Shown here in pieces: positions 49,611 to 59,153 of a DNA stretch of 64,000 bases; within the stretch, counting starts at the first letter, position 1, and each line of letters begins with the position of its first letter. The position numbers and the translations under genes were made by a program. The notes beneath the pieces are model-generated. The model was given only the letters and a program-made list of their open reading frames with translations, did not search any database and was not told where the DNA came from. Origin of the DNA: Neurospora tetraspora (taxonomy: Eukaryota > Ascomycota > Sordariomycetes > Sordariales > Sordariaceae); assembly GCF_033439725.1 (NCBI RefSeq), contig NW_026944387.1, forward strand, positions 3,906,001 through 3,970,000, read 5' to 3'.

Positions 49611-50930
49611 GTCTTAACGTACAAGGCGGGTTTCTCGGCTCCCTTCTTCAAGCAGCTTCAGCTAGAGGACTGTATGAAATTGTTAGGGTGCTCGTGAATA
49701 AGGGCGCCCAAATCAACTTGACAGGAGGAGTTTACGGCACCGCCTTACAAGCAGCTATTGCTCAGAAACACCCAAGTATCATCGGCTTCCTGCTTGACGC
49801 AGGGGCAAATGTCAACGTGCAGGGGGGGGATCTACGGAAATGCACTTCAGGCGGCAGTAGTTGTCGGAGATGAACAGATGGTCGTCAGACTGTTGTCGCG
49901 TGGGGCTGATGTCAACGCCCAAGGTGGCAAGTATGGCACAGCACTTCAAGCTGCGGTCGTCAAATGGGATCAGTCCGGTCAGATTGTTCACATGCTGCTC
50001 GATCGGGATGCGGATCCAAATATCACGGGTGGATTGCTTGGGAGCGCACTTCAAGCGGCATTGACTTGTGGACACGATGATGCTGTGGACCTGTTAATGA
50101 TTCATGGCGCAAAAGTCGATGTACAAGGAGGCCTCAATGGAACTCATCTTCCCAATGCCTTGGAGAGGCCACAGCACAACATGGTAAAGCGCCTGTTGTT
50201 GCTGGGAGCGGATGTTAACATTCGGGGAAGAAACATTCCATATCATTGCTTACGTCATGAAGCCGAGCTACCTAGTCTGTGGAATTGGACCGGATTCTTT
50301 GATCTAAAGGGCGAAACCGAAAGTTCTGGGGAGAAGCTGGCTGTGGCCGAGAGCAACAAGAGGTTCGATGCAAATTTTTCGTCAATACGTATAGTCGACG
50401 AAACCCCACTGCATTGCGCAGCCAGGAGCCGGGATGCGAACATCGTCAAGCTGTTACTTGATCAAGGAGCAGACGTGAATGCCTTAAGTGGTGTCCTCAA
50501 AACGACATTGCCTTTTGATGGATCGATGATCTTGTCATACGAGCCTTTGTCTATCCTCACTGGACTGACACCACTTCATTGTGCCACTATGTCTCAGAAT
50601 CTTGCAATAGTTAAGGTTCTTCTGGCCTCTAATGCAGATGTCACAACACGAAACGCACGCGGGCAAACGGCACTTATATTGGCATCAATAATTGGCAGTC
50701 ATGACATCGTAGGATCGCTACTCGCACACAGATCCAACATTTCAGATAAGAATGCTCTTGGCACTACATCGCTCATTGCCGCAGCACGTGGAGGCCATGT
50801 AGATGTGGTCAAACTACTGGTGGAGGGCGGAGCCGACCTCAATGCACGGGATTGTCTGGGAAGAACGGCTCTCTACGAAGCCGCCTATTACGGTCAAACT
50901 GATATCGTTAAGTATCTCTTGACTATACCA
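49611..50930 (+). repeat. Ankyrin repeat region of the NLR-type gene
   Basis: About eleven ~33-residue repeats. The first six share a NVQGG.YGTALQAA signature and are close to one another; the last five are more typical TPLHCA / TALILA units. The G8 frameshift lies inside the third repeat. Confidence 0.85.
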
Positions 50931-51020
50931 CCGGCACGGCTGGAGCTTAATGCCAAAGCCGGCGTGGACGTAACCGAGGTAGAAATATTCGAGACCGAGG
51001 TCGATGTGTTGAATATTAGG

Positions 51021-51365
51021 TCAGGTTCGTACCATGCTTCGGTCAGGCTTGAAGGGTCGGCGCTAGGTATCCATCGGCTCTGCATGAACGGTGGCATAAT
51101 GTCTTTGGAGGTTCGCGGGGACAACTCTGGAGTTCGCATAACGGAGCTTGTTGTCAATGGCGGGCTCCTCTACGTGACCGTATTGGGGAAAAGTCCTGAA
51201 GTCTGCATTGAAACGTTAATAGCCGAGGGTGGATATTGTTGCATACAAGCACGAGGAACAAGTGCCTACATCCAAGTCCGAAACCTTGTCATCAAGGGTG
51301 GCAACGTCGACACCAGGACAAAGAACTATGACGCCAGAGTGCGTATTCGAGATTTTGAGATTTCG
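51021..51365 (+). repeat. Five 23-residue repeats, predicted beta-solenoid
   Basis: Units start at 51021, 51090, 51159, 51228 and 51297, exactly 69 nt apart, with a partial sixth at 51366. The unit pattern is G-G, alternating hydrophobic strand, short loop, then a second strand of the form (V/I)x(I/V)xx(L/F)x(I/V). Examples of strand 2 are VRITELVVN, VCIETLIAE, IQVRNLVIK and VRIRDFEIS. The rung length fits a right-handed beta-helix. Confidence 0.85.
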
Positions 51366-51725
51366 GGCGGTTCGCTTCGTGCTATATCACTTTATGGAAC
51401 CGATGACCATCTTGGTCCATTCACTGTCATTGGCAACAAACATGGCTTCCCCCCGGAACCTCAATCCACGTACAATGTAGATACGCAAGAAACTGGAAGA
51501 GCTGACGAGGATATGATGGACCTCGATGAAGTGCCCATTCAGATAAAGTGCTATGGAAAGCCATGGGGGAATTTTGGAAGCCGGATATGGATCATGCCCG
51601 AGGTTGACATGGATGGATATTATGACTTCGATCATGAAGGAGGACTCACGCCAGCCGAGATCACTGTTCGGAAAGGTTTCAAGCCTTTACAAGAGTACGA
51701 CGAGTATTATTATACTGGCAACTGA

Positions 51726-52271
51726 AGCTTTTACTCCCCTCTGGAGCTGCAGGAGCATGCCAATCTTCCGCCCTTTCCTCATCTCATCGTCCATCATTCT
51801 CTCTTGCTATCTTTTCTCTTCAAGAGACACTCTATCGCATCACCCCTTTTCTTACATACACCTAATGACTCAAACGTCCTTGCAATAGTTTCTTACAATC
51901 CTTCAAGACATTTCAAGATTGGTCTACCAAACCTTTCCCCTTTCATTCCCTCATCAGCTGCTTTTTTTTTTACGCATATTTGATATTTCGCTACTAGTTT
52001 TATATCAAAGTTGAATACAGTTGCAACATCTTCCGTCTGTAATGTCTCCGGAAACCAGCCGATAATAGTACATTGAGATACACCAAAACTCCAGCAAACT
52101 TGTGACGTGATTGATGATTACTAATCTTACACAGCCTCTCCCGACAACACATCCAAAGGAGGAAGGATTACTGAGTGTCTTGAAGAGTAAATAAGTTGTG
52201 AATGGTAATTTCCCTCTTCGAAGGATAGGGAGTTCAAGTGGCAGTCTTGGACACCGTCTTAGCAACACCTT
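51726..52271. other. 3' flank of the NLR-type gene
   Basis: Pyrimidine-rich; likely 3' UTR. No gene seen. Confidence 0.35.
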
Positions 52272-52690
52272 AGATCTTGAATAATCCGACCTGCACCCAC
52301 CCCAAAACCTACACGCACCCTCCCCCTTCTAGACACTTGACGATTATTTTTCAACAACGCCAACTAACGTTTCGAAAGCTAGTAGGGTAGAAGATTAGGC
52401 CTCAAATTTATCGTAAGCTATCTTTCCTTTAATCAAACGGCCTTTTGGAGGTCCTTAAATAAGCTGTGTGCATTCGCAGCGCCCAATTTCTGTAACGTAC
52501 TCGGTATAAGTGCAAAAATTAACCCTAGGAATGCCAAAAGTCCGGGAATGGAATTGGACAGTCTATAGAAGACAATAGCATACGGCATTTTGGGTAGAAA
52601 TGGCTAAACGTGGAGTGGTCTTGGTATAGTATTGGGGGAGAGGGTGCGTGTAGGTTTTGGGGTGGGTGCGGGTAGGATTACTCTAGATCT
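52272..52690. mobile_element. Inverted-repeat element, MITE-like
   Basis: Arms 52272-52325 and 52633-52690 are near-complementary. Both outer edges carry AGATCT and TAATCC. An identical inner core CACCCACCCCAAAACCTACA extends through CGCACCCTC. 419 bp, no coding capacity. I could not define a target duplication, so the transposon class and exact outer ends are open. Confidence 0.65.
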
Positions 52691-52758
52691 TGCACGCAGT
52701 AGTTTTGCCGACAGTCTGTACCTGACAGGGGCGAGTTGGGAGGCAGGAAACCACCGCC

Positions 52759-54123
52759 CTAGGGCGACCACGGCCCTATGCCGTATTGGGAAGGGATTCG
52801 TATGACGCGGTTAGTGCCAGTAGATTTGGTAGTGGGTGTCGGGGAAGGGGTGGTGCCACTGCGGTCACTCCTCTTCGACCTCTCCATGGCTTTAAAGAAC
52901 GTCCACCCCATAGCTTCAAGTTGATACTGTGGCGTGGGCACGCCGCTCTCGGCGTTCGTCTTAGTACTTGCACGAGAGTGGTAGTGTTCGGCGGGTGTAG
53001 GTGTCCTCTTCGCCTTGTCCACACAAACCAGCCCGACTTCGTCTAAGAAATCCAGCGAGATTTCATAGCCATAGACGCACATGTCCTTGACTAGACCTCT
53101 TAGCTTCCGTAGCGGTTGGATTACCAGATCCAGCTTGTTCTCAACCGGCGGTTGCTCCAAGCTTTGACCACCGAAACCGCTCCATGTGCCAGGTCCAATA
53201 TCCATCGGCCTCGTGACGCGGTTGACTCCCGCTTGCAACGTGACGATTTTTTTCTTCACGTGAAAGGGGGATGGGCTTGAAAACTGTAGATGAAGGGATA
53301 TATTTGGTTGTTGTTGCTTCTCTTGTTCTTCCGAAATCGGGTCCGTCGGCAGAAGAAGACTGATGGCGGAGTCGACCACCTGCGCGAGGTATGTCATGGC
53401 CTCTGCATCGCTGGTGTCCTCAGATGGCGCAACGATGATGAGCTTCGCATCTCCGAAATATCTTGCCGCGCGGGCGGTAATAGGACCAAGAGGACCAGGA
53501 GGCCATACGTTGCGGATGAGAACGCGGGACCAGGAGAGCCAGAGGCGGTCTTGGAGATCCCCTGTTTCGAGGTCGATCCGCGTGAAGGGATAGGTGGATA
53601 GGTGGAAGACGAAGGTGTTTCCGCCGTAGAACCTGGTGTAGACGAGGTCTTGGAAGGTCCGGTTAACGCTTGCGAGGGCCATGTGGGCAGAACCTTTTTG
53701 GATGGTTTCCTTTCTGAGTTTGTTATCTTCTTGGGACATTTCCTCGTAAGTTTCATTGTCCGAGAAGTACGGGTCGTAGTCGTTCTCCAAATCTGATGCC
53801 ATCTGGTCCATACCGTCGGCAACCTGCTCCTTGATGTCTTGGTCATCGCGCTTCTTTGACCTCCAGACAGGCACCATCTGATGAACCACAGAACAGAACG
53901 ATCGAGGTTCCGGGTAGTTGTTTCTCCTATCGGCCATGAAGAAGCTGTACGTACAGCCCGTCGGTACGAGATACTCAATGATCATCCTGAGCAACTCGAC
54001 GGGCAGTTTGTCGAGCATGCCTCTGCCGCCCGGGTACGGCTTGATGGTGGCGTCCGGCACATCAGCCATGTCCAGATCCGCTGTGCATACGACATCTTCG
54101 TGCTCGAGGGGGTATGCCTGCAT
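52759..54123 (-). CDS. F-box-like protein
   Basis: Single exon, 454 aa, first ATG at 54123. Residues ~36-52 read LDKLPVELLRMIIEYLVP, an F-box-type N-terminal helix pair that binds Skp1 in SCF ubiquitin ligases. The rest resembles fungal F-box proteins with no added repeat domain (for example MALASVNRTFQDLVYTRFY). An acidic insert lies near residue 115-135. The C-terminus is Ser/Thr/Pro-rich. The substrate cannot be inferred. Confidence 0.8.
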   Translation of the reverse strand: MQAYPLEHEDVVCTADLDMADVPDATIKPYPGGRGMLDKLPVELLRMIIEYLVPTGCTYSFFMADRRNNYPEPRSFCSVVHQMVPVWRSKKRDDQDIKEQVADGMDQMASDLENDYDPYFSDNETYEEMSQEDNKLRKETIQKGSAHMALASVNRTFQDLVYTRFYGGNTFVFHLSTYPFTRIDLETGDLQDRLWLSWSRVLIRNVWPPGPLGPITARAARYFGDAKLIIVAPSEDTSDAEAMTYLAQVVDSAISLLLPTDPISEEQEKQQQPNISLHLQFSSPSPFHVKKKIVTLQAGVNRVTRPMDIGPGTWSGFGGQSLEQPPVENKLDLVIQPLRKLRGLVKDMCVYGYEISLDFLDEVGLVCVDKAKRTPTPAEHYHSRASTKTNAESGVPTPQYQLEAMGWTFFKAMERSKRSDRSGTTPSPTPTTKSTGTNRVIRIPSQYGIGPWSP

Positions 54124-54243
54124 CACATGGTCCTGTGGAAGCGATAGCGGCTCAGGCGGCGCGCCGGGTCTCCTTAGGGGGGGCCTAAGGAAGCTTTTTA
54201 CAGTTAATATGTTTCAATAGTTCTACAACGCTGCTAACCGTGT

Positions 54244-54669
54244 CTAACCGTTGGAATATCTCAAGCGCTGAGAATTCCTAGCAGTTGGGCCGGGACAGGA
54301 CGCTAAAGCGTACCGGTACGCACTCATGCTGCCAGTGTTCTTTCTGACTATGTGATCCCGTACCCAGCGACCGCGGATGGTACGCTCCATCCGGAGACCG
54401 GGATTCCAGGCGGGCCCTAAGTCACGGAAGAACGAGGGTAGCCAGATGTACTCATGGTCGCCAGGCTTATGCTCGCAATGATATCTCCCCTGCAGTCCCC
54501 ATGGCGTCGTACACACTTGGTCGATATCGTGTACAGGGGACGACTCTGGGGGCCACTGGGCTGGCAGGTCGGCTGCATCCCAAATATGGGGGTTCGCCCA
54601 AGGGGTCTGCCGCAGCGAATGTCCCGGTAGGACATGGGGAGGCTGTATGGTTCTTCTTGTGCGCGCCAT
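54244..54669 (-). CDS. Small hypothetical protein, weakly supported
   Basis: An open frame from ATG 54669 gives 141 aa rich in W, P and R (TPWANPHIWDAADLPAQWPP, GDHEYIWLPSFFRDLG). No family is recognised. Its composition is protein-like rather than random, and it could be a spliced fragment of a larger gene. Confidence 0.3.
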   Translation of the reverse strand: MARTRRTIQPPHVLPGHSLRQTPWANPHIWDAADLPAQWPPESSPVHDIDQVCTTPWGLQGRYHCEHKPGDHEYIWLPSFFRDLGPAWNPGLRMERTIRGRWVRDHIVRKNTGSMSAYRYALASCPGPTARNSQRLRYSNG

Positions 54670-54882
54670 TTGTGAGTTGTGACTCAAGATACAGGACGTG
54701 TGAGTTTGTAATGGGGAGAAGAGAAAGGCGCAGGCAACAATAGGTCGAGGCCCAGGAAGTGGGGTTTTTGCTTGTTCCCCTCTAGGTGGTAATTGGGTGA
54801 ATGCCATGCAGGCAGCTGAACATGCCGGGGTATTAGTGACCGAGGCAAATGCTGCCTTCACTTTCTGAAGTTCGGGCCTCAT

Positions 54883-56346
54883 ATCGGCATTCCGTTAATC
54901 CGACAGCCGAACTTCCTACCTCCATAAGATCGGGACTGCTTACTGCACAGCCCCCTCGCGTCCTCTACACTTGGCCAGTGGTGGTTGGACACAGGCTTTG
55001 GGGGCTTGGAGAGGTCAATCAAAGCAGAGCCAAAGTTGCATCGCGCTGACCAAGAAGGGACGTCCACTGATAGATGGAATTCCAGTCATAGTAGGTAACT
55101 AGCGGATCGTCCAGTGCATCCCGTCGTCCAGTGCCGGGCAGTTGACTGATCATCCATCACTGCAGCTTAGCGGGAAAGCGGGAGGATGACAACGTGGAAC
55201 CTCGCACAACGTGCACAGTGCATGTGTGCCCAGGGAGCCGCTGATGCATGTGAAGATCCGGAGTTGCTTGCATTTGCAGTGTTTATACTGGCGGCAATTG
55301 CCGCTCATGGTTCAAGAGCAGATCCGACTTCAGCAATAGGAAGCCGTACCCAAGGCCTCTGTGTCCGACTACGGTTGAGTTTGCTCAACCCCTACCTCTT
55401 ATAGAGTCTGGTGATGACGAGACCAAGCAAATACCCATCAAAGCGTGCTAGAGCTGCAAAGCGTTAATATGCAGTTGAGGCTCAAAGAGATTGAAGGAAA
55501 GAGCAATGCCCAAAGCTAACCTGGATCAGAGCCTCAAACCATGACACAGGCTCCAACGGGGATCGTCCGCTTAGTAAATAGCAAACAAAAGCCCTCGATG
55601 TTACCACAAGCACACAGCGTCCAAAGTTGGCTATCGCTATTCCCTTTCAGACCTGCAAAAGGTGATAAAAAGCCCCAGCTCAGCTGAAGCTGGCCACACA
55701 ACACGGCAAAAAGCCCTTACATTACCCAATCGAGAGAACCGTCAAGATAACAGTCAAGCGACCCTACATTAAAGACGTTGTATAGCGTCGGCCGGGACTA
55801 CAGCGGCCTGCCTACCAGCTGACAGTGTCTCACCCTATAAGGACGTGAGGATTGACGGCCGCCCACTGCCGTCCACAGTGTTCCTTTCAACAACGATGCA
55901 AAACATCCTGAACATTTCTGACATTGCATCAAAGCCACTGTGCGACATACAGTTGCATGAACACTGCTATCCTGGATGGGAAGAATGCATGATCGCACAA
56001 CAGCTGCTGCACCTTTGACAGGCCGATGCTGTGGGCTCGTGGAGTGAAGGACGAACACATTGCCAATTCTTTTTGAGCGCACATGCAAATGCACTGACAA
56101 CACATACCCAACCCTCTTTACTAGTGCCAATAGCCTCTGGAAGGACGCGAACACGAAATTTGAGGCTCTTTGGATTCGTCTTCTGGTTCGGTAAGTCTCA
56201 ATAGACGATTGTGAAGACATCACGGACTTTAAGAACTCCAGCCAAAGCTCTTTATCTATCATGCTTATGATGTGGTCACTTTTTATCATACTTCCGCATC
56301 TCTTTTCTTCACACCTGGTTGTTCTTTGATACCCAAATTCCTGACA
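54883..56346. other. Intergenic, 1.4 kb
   Basis: No gene recognised. The 248-codon minus frame at 55798-56544 overlaps the start of the next gene and has no family content. Confidence 0.4.
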
Positions 56347-58336
56347 ATGGCGGGCATCCTCGAAAGCGTGCCGACCATCATCACGACTGCAATAGCCGCA
56401 AAAGGCATCGTTGAGGCCATCGTTGAACTCGCCCAAGATGCGAAGAAGATCGGAAAGCAGATGCGAGCTGATGCTTTGCCTTTTCGAGCATTTGGGGATT
56501 TGATCGAGACGGCCCAGTACTCGATCAAATTCCGCCTCCCCCAAGACAACTCAGCAGTCATCTCGTATATGCGTGATCGACAGGTTTTGGACAACATGGA
56601 ACAAGAAGCAATCGACTTGAACAACGATATCAAGGAGCAAAAGGATAAGATCAGGAGACTGCAATCGAATTTCGGAGACCAAGCGAACTACGCTCTTCGC
56701 TTCTATGCCGCCCACAGATGGAAGAATACCAGGAAGCCAAAGCTCGCGCTTCTCCTACCGAGAATGGAACAGCTGAAGTCGACTTTGCAGCTGATTATCG
56801 CCGTTATCCAACTTGAAGTGCTCTCTCGGAACGGAGGTGCTTCTCAAGGCAGATCCAGGCTCGATGAGATGTGAGTGCCACCTAGTTCGACCAGCCAAGT
56901 CTCCCATGTCTCTGGGGCTAACCCATCTTTCCAGCGAGGAGCTCAGGCAGCTCATAGGGAAACACATCGAAGCTATTGGCCAACTTCGAGAAGACTTCGC
57001 GGAGCAGACAGGAATGAACGGCGAGCGTGACTCGGCCACAGGGATCTGCTACCTCGCATACACTGTGGCTAAGACAGGCAGAGTTCCTCGTAGCGAACCC
57101 CGTATTAGGTTCGACTTCTCTCAGTTGAAAGAACGGCCGATCCTGAGCGATGATACCCTCCACTGGAATCCTCCACCAAGCAACTTGCCAGCGGGTACTC
57201 CCATCTGTCCTCATTGCTATCGAAACACGGGCAAAACGAACGGCAATGCCTCAAACCTGGGTACTTCGACCCGCGGTACCTCAAACCGCAATGCCTCGAA
57301 CCGCATTCCCTCGAGCCGGAATACCTCGCATGGTAGCTCCAGACAGACAGAAAGGGACTTGCCTCCATTACCACAAGAGCCTCCTCGCCCGCAACAGCCA
57401 GCAGCTTTACCTCCCCAGCAGGAGATTCGAGTTGTGGCTCCCGTTTCCGACGACACAAGTTCCATCTACGGAGACCATGAACCTCAGCATGTTGTGACAC
57501 AGCCACAGCCGAAGGAACCGGAGCTGCCGGCCCCACAATTCAACGCCAATCCGGAGCGTGCGCCGGAGGCGGAATCGACGAACCCCGGCATCGTCATCGA
57601 GCCTCCCCCAGCACAGGATCCTCTCCCGGAACAACTCCCAGAGCCACAGCCAGAGCCAGAGATAGGACCAGTTCCGAAAACAAACTCGGACTCCGGCCCA
57701 GCTGAAGCTCCCCCACATCCTCCATCCTCATTCCCCTACAACGTCCCCGACATCCCCCTAATTGACGGCCAAGTGCCTCCTCAATCTCGGAGTCCTTCCC
57801 TCTATCCAGAATCGGATCACGATCTTGTCCCGGATGTGACAAGCGAAACCAACGGGACGCTGCTCGAAGCCCCCGCCCCTTGGGTGACTCGCTCAAGGCG
57901 CCCAACCGCCGAACGCCTCCCACCGGTAATTACATCCGTCGAGATCCTCAACCACAAGAACCAATGGCACAGCATGCAAGTGCACCTAGACACCTCCTTG
58001 TACATCCCCAACCGACACGAAGCAGGCCGTAAAGAGGTCCACTACTACGGAATCGTTTCGCTGCGCACGCTGATCGACGAGTTGGGATGGCCTGAGGAGA
58101 CGTTGCTAGAGGATCCGAGGTTCGTGGAGATTCCCAATGGGAAGAAGTTCAACTGGAATTTGGAAAGGCATGAAGGCGTTGGAAGAGTGATGTTGACTTG
58201 GAGAGTCGACCAGTCGGACGATGAGTGGGCGAATGCGGTGGTGCCGAAAATGACGAGGGAGTGCATTGTTTCGAGAGAAGATCCTTGTGAGCAGGGTGTG
58301 GTTTTGAAGGCGATGCCTGCGGCTCAGAATGCTTAG
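56347..58336 (+). CDS. Fungal protein with STAND-type N-terminal helices and a proline-rich middle
   Basis: Exons 56347-56870 and 56935-58336 around a 64-nt GTGAGT...CAG intron with branch GGCTAAC, phase 2; 641 aa. The N-terminus (AGILESVPTIITTAIAAKGI, then VELAQDAKKIGKQ) resembles the helical N-terminal domains found on fungal STAND/NLR proteins, but no NACHT follows. The middle (~residues 270-510) is disordered, beginning with an Asn/Ser/Arg-rich set of short repeats (GTSNRNASNRIPSSRN) and continuing Pro/Glu-rich. The C-terminal ~140 residues are compact (EILNHKNQWHSMQVHLDTSL) and seem to be a fungus-specific domain. A scaffold or orphan adaptor is possible. Function unknown. Confidence 0.8.
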
Positions 58337-59153
58337 GCTGAAGAGGACAGGGAGTTGGTGAAGGGGAAGTGAGGTTTCTTTGTTATGATCCGGAAGGTGA
58401 AATTAACTTGGGGAGAAAGAGAAAGGAAGAGGTGACACGTTGATCGAAAGTTCGGTGACGAAAAGTCGGGAGGGTTTTGTGTTTTTTTCTTGCTGGATGA
58501 GCTCACGGGCACTAGACCTCAGTGCCAATCCACGGCCGTCTTTCCTTTGTCATTTCTCTTTTGATGCTGTTAACTCACTTGTCATCCCATCGTCGCGGTG
58601 GTGGGCTCGAAGTGAATCCTGGGAGATTGATTGAACGGAGACTTCTTTCGAGAAAAGGCAGTCTTAGCCCAGCCATTTGTCATGGTGACTCGGGCAAAGC
58701 TGACAGCCAGCGAAGCCATGGGCAGTGCTAGGTTATGAACGGAAGGCGCTTTCCATTCTCGCCAATAACAAAGAGTGAAAGTCCATCGATGCGTTGGGCT
58801 TAAACTACGTAGCTGCCCAATTGGATACCGCCCGTGAGTTTGGAGTCCAGTGGAAGGACCGCACCCCGACTCATCTCACAGACGTGCATTTACCTGAACA
58901 TTGCACTTGCCACCTGGCGCCAATGAAATGTCCCTGAGGTTGCCGTGCTATGAATCCGGACCGGCGCGTGGTTACTCGGCTCTGCCTCAGCGACTTTACG
59001 TTTCGCTTTTAATGCCCACACCCTGGTGCTGCAGTTTCGAATCATCTTTGTATTACTTATCCAACCTACCAAGTACCCAACAACAAGAAGAGAATACACA
59101 AGAAGAAAAACCCTCCACCTCCCTCTCAGCCCACCGCAACTTCACCACTCAAC
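58337..59153. other. Convergent 3' region between the STAND-type-helix gene and the laccase
   Basis: Two 3' ends face each other. No gene seen. Confidence 0.35.

Larger units (their letters stand above)
46302..51725 (+). pseudogene. NLR-type receptor: SesB-like hydrolase-NACHT-ankyrin-repeat array, two frameshifts
   Basis: Inferred exons: 46302-46693, 46748-46971, 47034-47093, 47155-47449, 47600-47842, 47904-51725. The order of domains is a ~130-aa N-terminal region; a SesB-like alpha/beta hydrolase (IIAITGLDGNAYGSW, nucleophile elbow VAHSFGGLIL, FFLGTPHKG); NACHT with Walker A GKPGAGKST (48074-48100) and Walker B LLILVDALDEC (~48,382-48,414); about eleven ankyrin repeats (49.6-50.93 kb); then a C-terminal 23-residue repeat array. 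Two breaks: at 46884-46888 the frame must shift by one nucleotide between YGYNS and LLSRGVDTL, and at 49822-49829 a run of eight G shifts out of the ankyrin frame (seven would keep it). Either the allele is broken or the assembly has two errors; everything else is well preserved. Confidence 0.82.

Noticed and set aside
55798-56544. 248-codon minus-strand frame
   Set aside because: It overlaps the first exon of the convincing plus-strand gene at 56347 and has no family content.
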